Source: Kocuria palustris (GTDB lineage Bacteria; Actinomycetota; Actinomycetes; Actinomycetales; Micrococcaceae). Taken from it: a stretch of 64,000 nucleotides of DNA. How positions within the stretch are numbered: position 1 is the stretch's first letter; each line of letters begins with the position of its first letter. Below are positions 43,380 to 53,264 of this stretch, piece by piece. The position numbers and the translations under genes were made by a program. The notes under the pieces were generated by a model, which was given only the letters and a program-made list of their open reading frames with translations, ran no database searches and was not told where the DNA came from. The DNA lies in NCBI RefSeq assembly GCF_007666205.1, contig NZ_VDOR01000002.1, positions 62,001 to 126,000 on the forward strand. Direction: 5' to 3'.

Positions 43380-44192
43380 ATGACCATGCCCCCCAGGCTC
43401 TGCCGCAGCGCCCCCGCGCTCGGCGCCCCGGACCCCATCCGCGCGATCGATCCCCTGACGCGCATGATCGCGGCGAGCATCGCCGATGAGGTCCTGGCCG
43501 ACCTGTCGCGGGCCCTGAGCACCGAGCGCCCTGAGGCCGAGCTCCCGCTGCTGCTGGCCCGCAGCGCCGAGCACGACGTCTCCGCGCAGGTCTCGCCCGC
43601 CCTGGCCTCGATCATCTCGGCGGCTCGCCGCGCCCAGGCGATCTCGAGCGGCTGGTACCGCCCGATCCGGGTCGCACCGGGTCGGGGGGACGCGCCCGCG
43701 GTCGACCTCGACCCCGAGGCCCGGCGTGTGGTCCTGCCCCGCGGTACTCGCGCCGACCTGTGGGACATCGGCTGCGCGTGGGCCGCGGACCGCATCATGG
43801 CCCGCGTCCAGGAGACGGACCCGTTCGCCTCGCTGGCCGTCGTCGTGGGGCCGGCTGTCGTGGCCGTGGGGGCGGCCTGGGAGATCTCGGAGGCGCTCGA
43901 CGGCGAGCACACGGTGCTCGACCCGGCGCTGCAGCGCGGAGCCCGCGCCTTCGCCGTGCTCACCGATCAGCGCGCCTCGGCCGGAGCGGAGGTCTGGGAC
44001 TCGGTGATCGTCTCCGCCGACGACGCGGTCTCGGCCATGGCCTTCGCCGGCTCCGCCGAGGACCTGGGCCGCCTGGCCCCCGAGTGGACGGAGACCGTCG
44101 GGGCCCAGGCCGAGCTGCGTCCGGCGCGCCCGTCCCGGCTGTTCGGCCGCCGCCGCGTGCGCACCTCCGCCTGGGCTGCCAAGGGTCTGTGA
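43380..44192 (+). CDS. Protein of unknown function
   Basis: A 270-residue, Ala-rich cytoplasmic protein I cannot assign. It is mostly helical by composition, with hydrophobic helices such as 'MIAASIADEVLADLSRAL' and a strongly hydrophobic 'SLAVVVGPAVVAVGAAW' near 145-165, and a basic C-terminus ('RPSRLFGRRRVRTSAW'). GAGG precedes the ATG at 43380; ATG 43386 is possible. Its promoter carries the TTACC-N4-GGTAA dyad shared with the orphan winged-helix gene. Confidence 0.7.
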   Translation: MTMPPRLCRSAPALGAPDPIRAIDPLTRMIAASIADEVLADLSRALSTERPEAELPLLLARSAEHDVSAQVSPALASIISAARRAQAISSGWYRPIRVAPGRGDAPAVDLDPEARRVVLPRGTRADLWDIGCAWAADRIMARVQETDPFASLAVVVGPAVVAVGAAWEISEALDGEHTVLDPALQRGARAFAVLTDQRASAGAEVWDSVIVSADDAVSAMAFAGSAEDLGRLAPEWTETVGAQAELRPARPSRLFGRRRVRTSAWAAKGL

Positions 44193-44196
44193 TCCG

Positions 44197-44232
44197 GCCG
44201 ACGTCCGGTGCCGAGCGGCCCCGGACGTCGGC
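44197..44232. terminator. Bidirectional hairpin between convergent genes
   Basis: Arms 44197-44208 and 44221-44232 pair perfectly over 12 bases with a 12-base loop. It lies between the stop of the unknown gene and the stop of purB. No T-run. Confidence 0.7.
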
Positions 44233-44234
44233 GC

Positions 44235-45677
44235 TCAGCGCCCGAGGTGCTCGACGAGCCGCGGGGCGATGCCGATGTAGGTCTGCGGCGTGAGCTCGGC
44301 CAGGCGCGCGGAGGCGGCCTCCGAGAGACCCAGCCCGGCCACGAACTCCTGCAGGCGCTGCTGATCCACGCGGTGACCGCGGGTCAGCTCCTTGAGGCGC
44401 TCGTACGGGTTGTCCATGCCGGGCGTCCCGGCGATGGCCTCGGCGCGCATGACCGTCTGGATCGCCTCGCCCAGGACCTCCCAGTTGGCGTCGAGATCCG
44501 CCGCGAGCACGTCGTGCGCCACGTCCAGGCGCTCCAGGCCCTTGGCGACGTTCGACACGGCCAGCAGCGAATGCCCCAGGGCCGTGCCGATGTTGCGCTG
44601 CGAGGACGAGTCCGTGAGGTCCCGCTGCCAGCGCGAGGTCACGAGCGTGGCTCCCAGCGTGTCCAGCAGGGAGCACGAGATCTCCAGATTGGCCTCGGCG
44701 TTCTCGAAGCGGATCGGATTGACCTTGTGCGGCATGGTCGAGGAGCCCGTGGCGCCCTCGACCGGGACCTGGCGGAAGACGCCGATCGAGATGTAGGACC
44801 AGACGTCCGTGCAGAGGTTGTGCAGGATCCGGTTGAAGCGCGCCGCGTCCGAGTAGAGCTCGGCCTGCCAGTCGTGGGACTCGATCTGGGTGGTCAGGGG
44901 GTTCCAGCTCAGCCCCAGGCCCTCGACGAAGGTCCGGGAGATCTCCTGCCAGTCCGCATCGGGCGCGGCCGTGACGTGCGCGGCATAGGTGCCCGTGGCC
45001 CCGTTGATCTTGCCCAGGAACGCGGTCGAGCGGATCCGCTCGAGCTGGCGGCCGAGCCGATGGGCGAAGACCGCGAGCTCCTTGCCCAGGGTGGTGGGGG
45101 TGGCCGGCTGGCCGTGGGTGCGCGAGAGCATGGGGGCCTGTGCGGCGTCCTGGGCCATCCGGGCGATCTGCTCCACGAGCGACTGCGCGGCCGGCGCCCA
45201 GACCTGCTCGACGGCGTCGCGGATCCCCACGGCGTAGGCGAGGTTGTTGATGTCCTCGGACGTGCAGGCGAAGTGCACGAGGGGCGTCAGGTGCCGCAGT
45301 CCCAGATCGGGCAGGCGGCGGCCGATGAAGTACTCGACCGCCTTGACGTCGTGGACCGTGACGGCCTCGATCTCGGCCAGCTCGGCGATCTCCTCGGCGC
45401 CGAAGCCCTCGACGATGCCGCGCAGACCGCGGCGCTGCTGCTCATCCAGCGGCTCGAGGCCCGGCAGGGCCCGGCGATCGCACAGGTGGATGAACCACTC
45501 GACCTCGACGTGCAGGCGATTGCGGTTCAGCGCCGCCTCCGAGAGATGGTCGATCAGCGGCGCGACGGCGGAGCGGTAGCGCCCGTCCAGGGCCCCGAGG
45601 GCGATGGGCGGCTCGACGCCGCCGAGCGGGACGCGGGCCGAGGGGGCGTCGGATGAGGGTGCGGATGACTGAGCCAT
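44235..45677 (-). CDS. purB: Adenylosuccinate lyase
   Basis: Catalyses two fumarate-releasing steps in purine synthesis (SAICAR to AICAR, and adenylosuccinate to AMP). The 480-residue fumarase-superfamily enzyme has the signature 'GSSTMPHKVNPIRFE' with the catalytic Ser loop, 'LSRTHGQPATPTTLG' with the catalytic His, and 'HFACTSEDINNLAY'. The length and 'PIALGALDGRYRS' N-terminus match the bacterial long form. Divergent from the aminotransferase gene. Confidence 0.96.
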   Translation of the reverse strand: MAQSSAPSSDAPSARVPLGGVEPPIALGALDGRYRSAVAPLIDHLSEAALNRNRLHVEVEWFIHLCDRRALPGLEPLDEQQRRGLRGIVEGFGAEEIAELAEIEAVTVHDVKAVEYFIGRRLPDLGLRHLTPLVHFACTSEDINNLAYAVGIRDAVEQVWAPAAQSLVEQIARMAQDAAQAPMLSRTHGQPATPTTLGKELAVFAHRLGRQLERIRSTAFLGKINGATGTYAAHVTAAPDADWQEISRTFVEGLGLSWNPLTTQIESHDWQAELYSDAARFNRILHNLCTDVWSYISIGVFRQVPVEGATGSSTMPHKVNPIRFENAEANLEISCSLLDTLGATLVTSRWQRDLTDSSSQRNIGTALGHSLLAVSNVAKGLERLDVAHDVLAADLDANWEVLGEAIQTVMRAEAIAGTPGMDNPYERLKELTRGHRVDQQRLQEFVAGLGLSEAASARLAELTPQTYIGIAPRLVEHLGR

Positions 45678-45796
45678 GCGGACATTCTTCCATCATGGGA
45701 CGGCCGCGGCGGGCCGCTCGCTCCGGGGCAGGGCGCCGGGGCGCCGTTCCGTCCGGAAGAGGGCGGGAGCCCGGCGCCTGCGACACGGCCCCGGCC

Positions 45797-45802
45797 TACA
45801 GT
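45797..45802 (+). promoter_or_regulatory. Putative -10 hexamer of the aminotransferase gene (leaderless)
   Basis: TACAGT ends seven bases before the ATG at 45810 and no ribosome-binding site lies between. Confidence 0.5.
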
Positions 45803-45809
45803 GGGACGC

Positions 45810-46916
45810 ATGTCCGCCGTCACACCCCGCGCCGCCCTGTCCGCCCTCCCCGCCTACGCCGCGGGCAAGCCCCCGCAGCCCGTCGAGGGGCTCGAGGCCT
45901 TCAAGCTGTCCTCCAACGAGAACCCCTGGGGGCCCGTCCCCGCCGCGCGCGATGCCATCGCCGAGGCCGCGGGGCGGATGCACCGGTACCCCGACCCCAC
46001 CGCCTCGGCCCTGCGCGAGCGCATCGGAGCGCACCTGTCGGTGCCCGCCGAGGACGTCGTGACCGGCGCCGGCAGCCTGGGCGCCCTGACCCAGATCATC
46101 GCGGCCTTCGCGGGGACGGCCTCCGACGGGCGGGGCGACGAGGTGATCTACGCCTGGCGCTCGTTCGAGGCGTACCCGATCGTCGTGGGCACCGCCGGCG
46201 CCACCGGCGTGCAGATCCCCAACCGGGCCGACGGCTCCCATGACCTCGAGGCCATGCTCGCGGCGATCACGCCGCGGACCCGGGTGATCCTGCTGTGCAC
46301 CCCCAACAACCCCACCGGCCCGTCGCTGCGCCAGGACGAGACCGACCGGTTCCTCGAGCAGGTCCCGGAGCACATCCTGGTCGTGATCGACGAGGCCTAC
46401 CAGGAGTTCCAGGGGGATCCGGAGCTGGTCGACGGGGTGCGGACCTGTCGCCGCCGCCCCAACGTCGTGGCGCTGCGGACCTTCTCCAAGGCTCACGGCC
46501 TGGCCGGGCTGCGCGTGGGCTACTCCGTCTCCCAGCCGGAGATCACGGCCTCGCTGCGCAAGGTCGCGACCACCTTCGCGGTCACGGACATCGCGCAGGC
46601 CGCCGCGATCGCCTCGCTCGATCACCTGGATCAGGTCGAGGAGCGCGTGGGCCGCATCGTGGCCGAGCGCGAGCGGATCCTGGAGCGGCTGGGCGAACTG
46701 GGCTGGGACGTGCCCCAGACGCGGGCGAACTTCGTGTGGCTGCCGCTGGGCGACGACGCCCGGCGCTTCGCGGAGATCTGCGCCGGGCAGGCCCTGTCCG
46801 TGCGGGCCTTCGACGGGGACGGGGTCCGCGTGAGCGTCGATGTGCCCGAGGCCAACGACAGGTTTTTGGAGATCTGCTCCAACTTCTCACCGGCGCCGCG
46901 TCACGTAGGCTCATGA
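45810..46916 (+). CDS. Histidinol-phosphate / aromatic aminotransferase
   Basis: A 368-residue fold-type I PLP aminotransferase. 'FKLSSNENPWGPVPAA' and 'TPNNPTGPSL' are family marks, and the PLP-lysine lies in 'RTFSKAHGLAGLRVGYS'. That motif is nearer to the aromatic aminotransferase Pat/HisC2 than to biosynthetic HisC. No other his genes are nearby. ATG 45810 was chosen over GTG-preceded ATG 45801 because TACAGT lies seven bases upstream, implying a leaderless mRNA. Upstream of a 2-oxoacid dehydrogenase operon on the same strand, which may indicate linked amino-acid catabolism. Confidence 0.88.
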   Translation: MSAVTPRAALSALPAYAAGKPPQPVEGLEAFKLSSNENPWGPVPAARDAIAEAAGRMHRYPDPTASALRERIGAHLSVPAEDVVTGAGSLGALTQIIAAFAGTASDGRGDEVIYAWRSFEAYPIVVGTAGATGVQIPNRADGSHDLEAMLAAITPRTRVILLCTPNNPTGPSLRQDETDRFLEQVPEHILVVIDEAYQEFQGDPELVDGVRTCRRRPNVVALRTFSKAHGLAGLRVGYSVSQPEITASLRKVATTFAVTDIAQAAAIASLDHLDQVEERVGRIVAERERILERLGELGWDVPQTRANFVWLPLGDDARRFAEICAGQALSVRAFDGDGVRVSVDVPEANDRFLEICSNFSPAPRHVGS

Positions 46917-47036
46917 GGCAGCCGCGCCCTCTCCGACGCGCTCGCGTCCGCTGAGGCGGGCGGGGCACGGAGCCGGTGCTCCGGGGTCCGGGCCGGGTGC
47001 GCAGACCGATCGCGTGACCACACCTGGAGGTGTCCC

Positions 47037-48500
47037 ATGGCGCAGCCCGAACGGGCCTCCGAGCAGCAGACCTCCGAGCACCGGGCCCCCGAGCAGCAGG
47101 CCCGGGAGCAGGGCGGGGGAGCCGGCGAGGTCGGCGCCGGGGCCGCCGCCGACGTGGCCCCCGCCGAGGACGCGCCGGCCCAGGGGACCGCGGGCACGCC
47201 TCCGGCGTCCCCGGCCGGGGACGCCGCGCAGGCCGCGGCTCCGGAGGCCGCCGACGCCGAGGTCACGGCCCCCGACCCCCGCGATGCTCGCGCGACGGCG
47301 GGCACGGGCGCCCATCCGGCGGCCGTGGCCGCGGCGGTCCCGCTGGTGCAGCTGCTCGACGAGGACGGCGTCCGACACGACGACGAGCGGTTCTCCGCAT
47401 GGGTCGAGGACATCGACGCCGCCGCCCTGCAGGACATCCACCGCTCGATGGTGCGGGCTCGGCGCCTCGATGAGATGGCCACGTCCCTCCAGCGCCAGGG
47501 GCAGCTCGCGCTGTGGCCGCCGCTGCGCGGGCAGGAGGCGGCCCAGGTGGGCTCCGCGCGCGCGATGGGCGAGCACGACCGCGTCTTCCCCTCCTACCGC
47601 GAGCACGCGGTCGTGCTGGAGCGCGGCGTCCCCGCGGATCAGGTGATGCTGCAGTTCCGCGGTCATGCCGCCTCCGGCTGGAAGCCCTCCGAGACCGGGA
47701 CGCACGTGTACTCGCTCGTGCTGGCCTCCCAGGTCCCGCACGCCGTGGGGTATGCGATGGGCATCGATCAGGATCGCCGCCTGGCCGCGGCCGCGGGCGA
47801 TCCGCTGCCGGAGCGCGGCGCCGTGACGGTCTACTTCGGCGACGGCTCATCGACCGAGGGCGAGGTCCACGAGTCCATGGTCTTCGCCGCCGCCTACGAC
47901 GCTCCCGTCGTCTTCTTCGTGCAGAACAACCAGTGGGCGATCTCGGTCCCGTTCTCGACGCAGTCCCGCGTCCCCCTGGCGGCCCGGGCCGCCGGCTACG
48001 GGTTCGAGGGCGTGCGCGTGGACGGCAACGATCCGCTGGCCGTGCTGGCCGTGACGCGCTGGGCGACGGCCGAGGCCCGCGCGGGGCGCGGCCCGGTGCT
48101 CGTCGAGGCGGAGACCTACCGCCTGGGGGCCCACACGACGGCCGATGATCCGACCAAGTACCGGCTCTCGGCGGAGGAGTCCGAGTGGGCGCAGCGCGAG
48201 CCGCTGCTGCGCACCCGGGCGCTGCTCGAGCGGGAGCACGGCGTCGAGGCGGCGTGGTTCGAGCAGCTCGAGGAGGAGACCGCCCGGTGGCTGTCCGGGG
48301 TCCGCTCCGATCTGCTCGAGTCCGAGCCGGGCGATCTCGATCAGCGCTTCGATGTGGTGTACGCGCAGCACCACCCGCTGGTCGAGGAGGAGCGGGCCTG
48401 GTACCGCGACTACCGCGACTCCTTCCTGGACGAGGACGAGCCCGCCGACGCGGACGAGGCGACCGGAGCGCGCAGCGGCGACGAGGGGGAGAGGGCATGA
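47037..48500 (+). CDS. bkdA: 2-oxoacid dehydrogenase E1 alpha subunit
   Basis: The 487-residue thiamine-diphosphate subunit of a branched-chain (or pyruvate) dehydrogenase complex. The TPP-binding motif reads 'GDGSSTEGEVHESMVFAAAY' then 'QNNQWAIS', and the phosphorylation-loop-like region 'YRLGAHTTADDPTKY' follows. Residues 1-~100 are an Ala/Glu/Pro-rich low-complexity extension absent from most homologues. GGAGG lies seven bases before the ATG; TAGGCT at 46906-46911 may be the -10. ATGA overlap with the E1 beta gene. The bkd name follows the actinobacterial habit of using AceE for pyruvate; it is an inference. Confidence 0.88.
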   Translation: MAQPERASEQQTSEHRAPEQQAREQGGGAGEVGAGAAADVAPAEDAPAQGTAGTPPASPAGDAAQAAAPEAADAEVTAPDPRDARATAGTGAHPAAVAAAVPLVQLLDEDGVRHDDERFSAWVEDIDAAALQDIHRSMVRARRLDEMATSLQRQGQLALWPPLRGQEAAQVGSARAMGEHDRVFPSYREHAVVLERGVPADQVMLQFRGHAASGWKPSETGTHVYSLVLASQVPHAVGYAMGIDQDRRLAAAAGDPLPERGAVTVYFGDGSSTEGEVHESMVFAAAYDAPVVFFVQNNQWAISVPFSTQSRVPLAARAAGYGFEGVRVDGNDPLAVLAVTRWATAEARAGRGPVLVEAETYRLGAHTTADDPTKYRLSAEESEWAQREPLLRTRALLEREHGVEAAWFEQLEEETARWLSGVRSDLLESEPGDLDQRFDVVYAQHHPLVEEERAWYRDYRDSFLDEDEPADADEATGARSGDEGERA

Positions 48501-49507
48501 GCGAGCAGCCGCGATCGGACGGGCCGAGCACCATCACCACCACCCTGGCCAAGGCCCTCACGATGGGGATGCGCCGGGCCATGGAGGACGACCCCCGGGT
48601 CATGCTCATGGGCGAGGACATCGGATCCCTGGGCGGGGTGTACCGCGTGACCGAGGGGCTCAAGGGGGACTTCGGCTCCCACCGCGTCCTGGACACCCCT
48701 CTGGGGGAGGCCGGGATCGTCGGCACCGCGATCGGGCTGGCCATGCGCGGCCACCGGCCGGTCTGCGAGATCCAGTTCGACGGGTTCACGTTCCCCGCCT
48801 ACAACCAGATGACCACGCAGCTGGCCAAGATGCATGCGCGCACCGACGGCGACGTCGACGTGCCCGTGACGATCCGCATCCCGTACGGCGGGCTCGTGGG
48901 CTCGATCGAGCACCACTCGGAATCGCCCGAGGCCCAGTTCTCCCACGTCGCCGGGCTGCGCATCGTCTCGCCGTCGTCCCCTCAGGACGCGTACTGGATG
49001 ATCCAGCAATCCATCGCCTGCCAGGATCCGGTGATCTTCTTCGAGCCCAAGCGCCGCTACTGGCTCAAGGGCGCCGTGGACCTCGAGCGGCCCAGCACCG
49101 AGGACCCGTTCAGCGCTCAGATCCTGCGCCAGGGCTCCGAGCTGACCCTGGTCGCCTGGGGGCCCCTGGTCCCGGTGGCCATGGCCGCGGCCGAGGCCGC
49201 CGGGCAGGAGGGCCGCTCGGTCGAGGTGATCGACCTGCGCTCGCTCTCGCCGATCGACACGACCGCGCTGGAGGCCTCCGTGCAGCGCACCGGGCGCATG
49301 GTGGTGGCCCATGAGGCGCCGGTGTTCTCCGGGCTCGGCGCCGAGATCGCCGCTCGCATCACGGAGCGCTGCTTCTACAGCCTCGAGGCACCCGTCATCC
49401 GCGTGGGCGGCTATCACATGCCGTACCCTCCGGCCGGTGTGGAGGCCTCCCACGTCCCCGATCTCGACCGCGTCCTCGACGGGATCGACCGGGCCTTCGC
49501 CTACTAG
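48497..49507 (+). CDS. bkdB: 2-oxoacid dehydrogenase E1 beta subunit
   Basis: A 336-residue transketolase-like beta subunit that completes the E1 active site. Recognised from 'VMLMGEDIGSLGGVYRVTEGL', 'PLGEAGIVGTAIGLAMRG' and 'VIDLRSLSPIDTTAL'. The catalytic His and the alpha-subunit contact residues lie in 'SIEHHSESPEA'. ATG overlaps the alpha stop by four bases, so stoichiometric translation is expected. Confidence 0.93.
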   Translation: MSEQPRSDGPSTITTTLAKALTMGMRRAMEDDPRVMLMGEDIGSLGGVYRVTEGLKGDFGSHRVLDTPLGEAGIVGTAIGLAMRGHRPVCEIQFDGFTFPAYNQMTTQLAKMHARTDGDVDVPVTIRIPYGGLVGSIEHHSESPEAQFSHVAGLRIVSPSSPQDAYWMIQQSIACQDPVIFFEPKRRYWLKGAVDLERPSTEDPFSAQILRQGSELTLVAWGPLVPVAMAAAEAAGQEGRSVEVIDLRSLSPIDTTALEASVQRTGRMVVAHEAPVFSGLGAEIAARITERCFYSLEAPVIRVGGYHMPYPPAGVEASHVPDLDRVLDGIDRAFAY

Positions 49508-49636
49508 CCCGTCCCGCGGGCAGGTGCGCGCCGCTCTCCGGCCGCCCCGCCCCTCCGGCACCGCCGCCGACGCAGCACACCGACGAGCGGGTCCCTGCGC
49601 ACCAGGTCCCGCTCCCGCCCCCAGAAGGATTCGCTC

Positions 49637-51265
49637 ATGGCACAGATCTTCCGCCTCCCCGATGTCGGGGAGGGCCTCACCGAAGCAGAGATCGTCGCGT
49701 GGAAGGTCCGCGTGGGCGACGAGGTCGCCGTGGACCAGGCCCTCGTCGAGATCGAGACGGCCAAGTCCCTGGTCGAGCTGCCCTCGCCCTGGGCCGGCAC
49801 CGTGACCGACCTGCTGGCCCACGAGGGGCAGACCATCGAGGTCGGGGCGGGGCTCGTGTCGATCGGCGAGTCTGCCGAGACCCCGGGCTCCCAGCCCGAT
49901 CCGGGCTACTCCGCCGGGTCCTCCGGGCGCAGCCGGGTCCGTGCCGATCGCGGCGAGGACGCGGACCCCTCCGTGGCCGCATCCGCCGTCGGCGCCGGCA
50001 GCGCCGCGGACGACGCCGAGCCGAGCGGCGGCGAGGGGGAGGAGCCCGAGCAGAAGCCCCTGGTGGGCTCCGGGCCCGCAGCGGATCCGGTCGTGCGCCG
50101 CCGGCGCGCGCGCCGTCCCGAGCGGCCCGCGCCGGCGCCGCAGGCCGGCGCCGGGGCCTCGGACGAGGGCGCCGGCGAGCGACCGGTGGCCGAGCCGTCG
50201 GGCGGCGGACGGTCCTCGTTCGGCGACGGGATCGCGGACCTCCTCTCGCGCGCGGGGCTGGGGCAGGGCTCCGGGGGACTCGCCGATCGGCTCGCCCGTC
50301 AGCCGGGCAGCGGCTCGCGGTCCTCGTCCGGAGCGGCCTCCGACCGGGCCCGGGAGGCCGGGGCGGGCGGGCGCGCAGAGGCGCGGCCGGCGCTGGCCAA
50401 GCCGCCGGTGCGCAAGGCCGCCAAGGACATGGGCATCGATCTGCGCGAGGTCGCCGGCACGGGCGAGGCCGGGCAGGTGACCAAGCGCGACCTGCTGGCC
50501 TTCGCCGCGCACCTGCGGGAGGTCCCCGACGGCCCCGACGACTTCTGGGTCTCCTCCGGGTCGCCCGGCGCCGGCGACCGGACGCAGCGGATCCCCGTCC
50601 GGGGCGTCCGCAAGATCACCGCGCAGAACATGGTCAAGTCCGCCTTCTCGGCGCCCCACGTGTCGATCTTCGTGGATGTCGACGCCTCCCGGACCATGGA
50701 GTTCGTGAAGCGGCTCAAGGCGGCCGACCACTTCGAGGGCGTCAAGGTCACGCCCCTGCTGATCCTGGCGAAGGCCGTCATCTGGGCCGCGGCCCGCAAT
50801 CCGCAGGTCAATGCGACCTGGACGGACCGCGAGATCGTCATCAAGCGCTACATGAACCTGGGCATCGCCGCGGCGACGCCGCGCGGCCTCATGGTCCCCA
50901 ACATCAAGGACGCGCAGGACATGAGCCTGCGCGAGCTCGCGATCGCCCTCGACGAGCTGACCGCCACCGCACGGGCCGGGCGCACCCAGCCCGGGGACAT
51001 GCAGAACGGCACGCTGTCGATCACCAACATCGGCTCGCTCGGCATCGACACCGGCACGCCCATCATCAACCCGGGCGAGGTCGCGATCGTCGCCTTCGGC
51101 ACGATCAAGCAGAAGCCCTGGGTCGTGGACGGGGAGATCATCCCGCGCTGGATCACGACGCTCGGCGGCTCGTTCGACCACCGCGTGGTCGACGGCGATC
51201 TCTCGGCTCGGTTCATGGCCGACGTGGCGCGCATCCTGGAGGAGCCCGCCCTGCTGCTCGACTGA
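49637..51265 (+). CDS. bkdC: Dihydrolipoamide acyltransferase (E2)
   Basis: A 542-residue core subunit. One lipoyl domain occupies residues 1-~78 with the lipoylated Lys in '[11 protein letters not shown]'. An unusually long, low-complexity linker (~85-250) leads to the E1/E3-binding domain '[19 protein letters not shown]', and the catalytic domain ends in '[17 protein letters not shown]' with the active-site His. AAGGA lies eight bases before the ATG. No E3 gene is in the window; the shared lipoamide dehydrogenase is probably elsewhere. Confidence 0.94.
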   Translation: MAQIFRLPDVGEGLTEAEIVAWKVRVGDEVAVDQALVEIETAKSLVELPSPWAGTVTDLLAHEGQTIEVGAGLVSIGESAETPGSQPDPGYSAGSSGRSRVRADRGEDADPSVAASAVGAGSAADDAEPSGGEGEEPEQKPLVGSGPAADPVVRRRRARRPERPAPAPQAGAGASDEGAGERPVAEPSGGGRSSFGDGIADLLSRAGLGQGSGGLADRLARQPGSGSRSSSGAASDRAREAGAGGRAEARPALAKPPVRKAAKDMGIDLREVAGTGEAGQVTKRDLLAFAAHLREVPDGPDDFWVSSGSPGAGDRTQRIPVRGVRKITAQNMVKSAFSAPHVSIFVDVDASRTMEFVKRLKAADHFEGVKVTPLLILAKAVIWAAARNPQVNATWTDREIVIKRYMNLGIAAATPRGLMVPNIKDAQDMSLRELAIALDELTATARAGRTQPGDMQNGTLSITNIGSLGIDTGTPIINPGEVAIVAFGTIKQKPWVVDGEIIPRWITTLGGSFDHRVVDGDLSARFMADVARILEEPALLLD

Positions 51266-51350
51266 GGTCCGGGCAGCCGGGCGGCTGCCGGTCGGCAGCG
51301 GCGCCGGCGCTCACGGGTCAGCCGTCTGGCCGGCCTGCAGGCGCCCGGAT

Positions 51351-51980
51351 TCATCCGCGGAAGCAGCCGGGCACGTGCGCCGGCGCCTGCCCCGTCCGCG
51401 CCAGCAGCCGCGCCGCGGTTCCGGGGCCCGCGTGGACGATCCCGTGCTGCCGCAGCCGGTGCACGACCGCCTGGACGTGGGCGGGGGAGCCGGGCTCGTC
51501 CACCGCGGCGACCACCTCCGCCCAGTCGGCCTCCTCCCATGACCCCACGGCCCTCGCGGCCAGCACCACGGCGGTGAGCTTGGCGCGGTTGCGGATCAGG
51601 CCGCGCTCCAGCAGCAGCTCGTCGACGGCCTCGTCGTCGAGCTGGGCCGCGGCGACCGGGTCGAAGCCGGCGAACGCCGCCTCCAGGGAGGCCAGGCGCG
51701 ACACCGCGGCGCCGGGCGCCAGGCCCGCCTGGAGCAGCTCCAGGGTCAGCGCTCGGAACCACGCACGCACCGAGTCCGGCACGCGGCCCCACTGGTCGTC
51801 GTGGTCGGCGAGGACCGCCGCGCTGCTCAGCGCCCACGGGCAGCGGCTCCTGCCGTCGGCGCACCGCACCGCGGACTCGAGCACGGCCGCCGCGCTCTCG
51901 GCGGGTGGGCAGGGGCCGGGGCCTCCGGGTGCTCCGGGGCGCCGGCTGCTCTCGTCCGCGGGGGTGCTGAGGGTCTCCAT
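51351..51980 (-). CDS. tag: DNA-3-methyladenine glycosylase I (TagA-like)
   Basis: A 209-residue alkylation-repair glycosylase. The structural zinc ligands are recognisable: the N-terminal Cys in 'RCPWALS', His in 'LADHDDQWG' and C-terminal His/Cys in 'HVPGCFRG'. The catalytic-pocket region 'LTLELLQAGLAPGAAVSRL' and 'GLIRNRAKLTAVVLAAR' align with TAG motifs, though they are diverged from the E. coli type (LELLQAGL for LEGQQAGL). N-terminal ~35 residues are nonconserved. Convergent with the E2 gene. Confidence 0.82.
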   Translation of the reverse strand: METLSTPADESSRRPGAPGGPGPCPPAESAAAVLESAVRCADGRSRCPWALSSAAVLADHDDQWGRVPDSVRAWFRALTLELLQAGLAPGAAVSRLASLEAAFAGFDPVAAAQLDDEAVDELLLERGLIRNRAKLTAVVLAARAVGSWEEADWAEVVAAVDEPGSPAHVQAVVHRLRQHGIVHAGPGTAARLLARTGQAPAHVPGCFRG

Positions 51981-52142
51981 GCCCGGGAGGCTAGGCCGCG
52001 GCGGGGCACGCCCCCGATCGGCGGCGGGGGCCTGTGGAGACCTGCGCCTCCCGGGCCCGACGGCCTCGCACTGTGGAGCCGGCTGCCGGGGCGCGAGCGA
52101 GCGGCTGCGGCCGCCTGCGTCCGCGACGCGCCCGGCGCCGCC

Positions 52143-53264
52143 TCAGAACTCGGAGACCTCGCCCGTGCCCTGCGCGATCTCGAGGGCGACGGCATCGTCG
52201 TCCTCATGGCCCGGATCATGGACGATCAGCACCGCGGTGGGGTCATCGGCCGTGAAGGCGCGGATCGTGACCGAGCCCGCCTGCGCGGCGTCGAGCACCG
52301 CGGCGGCCTGCTCCCCCACGATCCGCAGGATGCGCTGGGGCAGGACCGAGCCGCGCTCGTCGAGGATGTCGACCGAGACGCCGCGCTCGCGGGCTCGCCG
52401 GGTCGCCTCGAGCAGCTCGGGCGAGGCGATCGAGCGGCCGCGGATCGAATCGCGCAGCTGGGCCTCCACGAGGCGGAAGCGGGTGACCTCCTCCGGCTCG
52501 ATGGGCGCCGAGTCGTAGGCGATGCGCTCGAGATGACCGCCGGCGAGCCTCCTGACCTCGTGCACGCGCCGGATCGAGGCGCTGACAGTGTCCTGCTCGG
52601 CGTCGTCGTCGGTCCGGGCCGATGCCCCGAGTGCCCGGGCCTCCCGGCGCCGGTCGAGCAGCCGCTCGACCTCGGCGATGAGGATGACGCCGATGACCAG
52701 GACCGCCGCGACGGTCGCCAGCGGGGCGGCCCCCATGAGCGGGCCGAGCTCCGAGCGGGCGCCGTGCGTCGCGGCGAGGGCCCCGGTGATGCACAGGAAT
52801 CCCCAGGCCCAGGCGGTGCGCTGCCGCAGCGCGAGGACGACGACGAAGACATGGAGGCCCTGGAAGGACCAGTGCTCCGAGAGCACGCGGTAGCGGGCGG
52901 GATCCGCTTCCCGGGCGAGCGCGAGGCACACGGCCATCGCGAGCACCGAAGCGATCGTCGGCAGCTCGTCCAGGCGGCGCCGCCCGGGCCCGAGCACCAG
53001 CACCACGGCGATCAGATAGGCGAAGGAGGACAGCAGGAGGACCTCCGGGGACTCGACCCGCAGCCGCTCGGGCAGCTCGATGAGCAGCGACGGCAGCAGG
53101 AACGCCACGACCGCGCCGAGGCGCGCCGCGCTCGTCCTCGCGCGGCTGTCGTGCGACAGCCGCCGGGCGCCCTGGGCCCCGGCCGCGAGCAGCCGCCCGC
53201 GGATGCCGCCTCCGGCCTCCGCGCGGTATCGGGCGCCGCCGCGCCTAGTCCGCATGATGGGCAT
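52143..53264 (-). CDS. Sensor-like membrane protein beside a two-component system
   Basis: A 373-residue protein with about six predicted transmembrane helices in residues ~50-215, then a cytoplasmic part. The region 'LVEAQLRDSIRGRSIASPELLEATRRARERGVSVDILDERGS' spans the place of a GHKL ATPase in related sensors, but no N-box, G-box or phosphoacceptor His motif can be seen. It overlaps the 3' end of the kinase gene by 20 bases (ATG 53264; ATG 53255 also possible). It may be an accessory or pseudo-kinase partner. Function inferred only from position. Confidence 0.65.
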   Translation of the reverse strand: MPIMRTRRGGARYRAEAGGGIRGRLLAAGAQGARRLSHDSRARTSAARLGAVVAFLLPSLLIELPERLRVESPEVLLLSSFAYLIAVVLVLGPGRRRLDELPTIASVLAMAVCLALAREADPARYRVLSEHWSFQGLHVFVVVLALRQRTAWAWGFLCITGALAATHGARSELGPLMGAAPLATVAAVLVIGVILIAEVERLLDRRREARALGASARTDDDAEQDTVSASIRRVHEVRRLAGGHLERIAYDSAPIEPEEVTRFRLVEAQLRDSIRGRSIASPELLEATRRARERGVSVDILDERGSVLPQRILRIVGEQAAAVLDAAQAGSVTIRAFTADDPTAVLIVHDPGHEDDDAVALEIAQGTGEVSEF

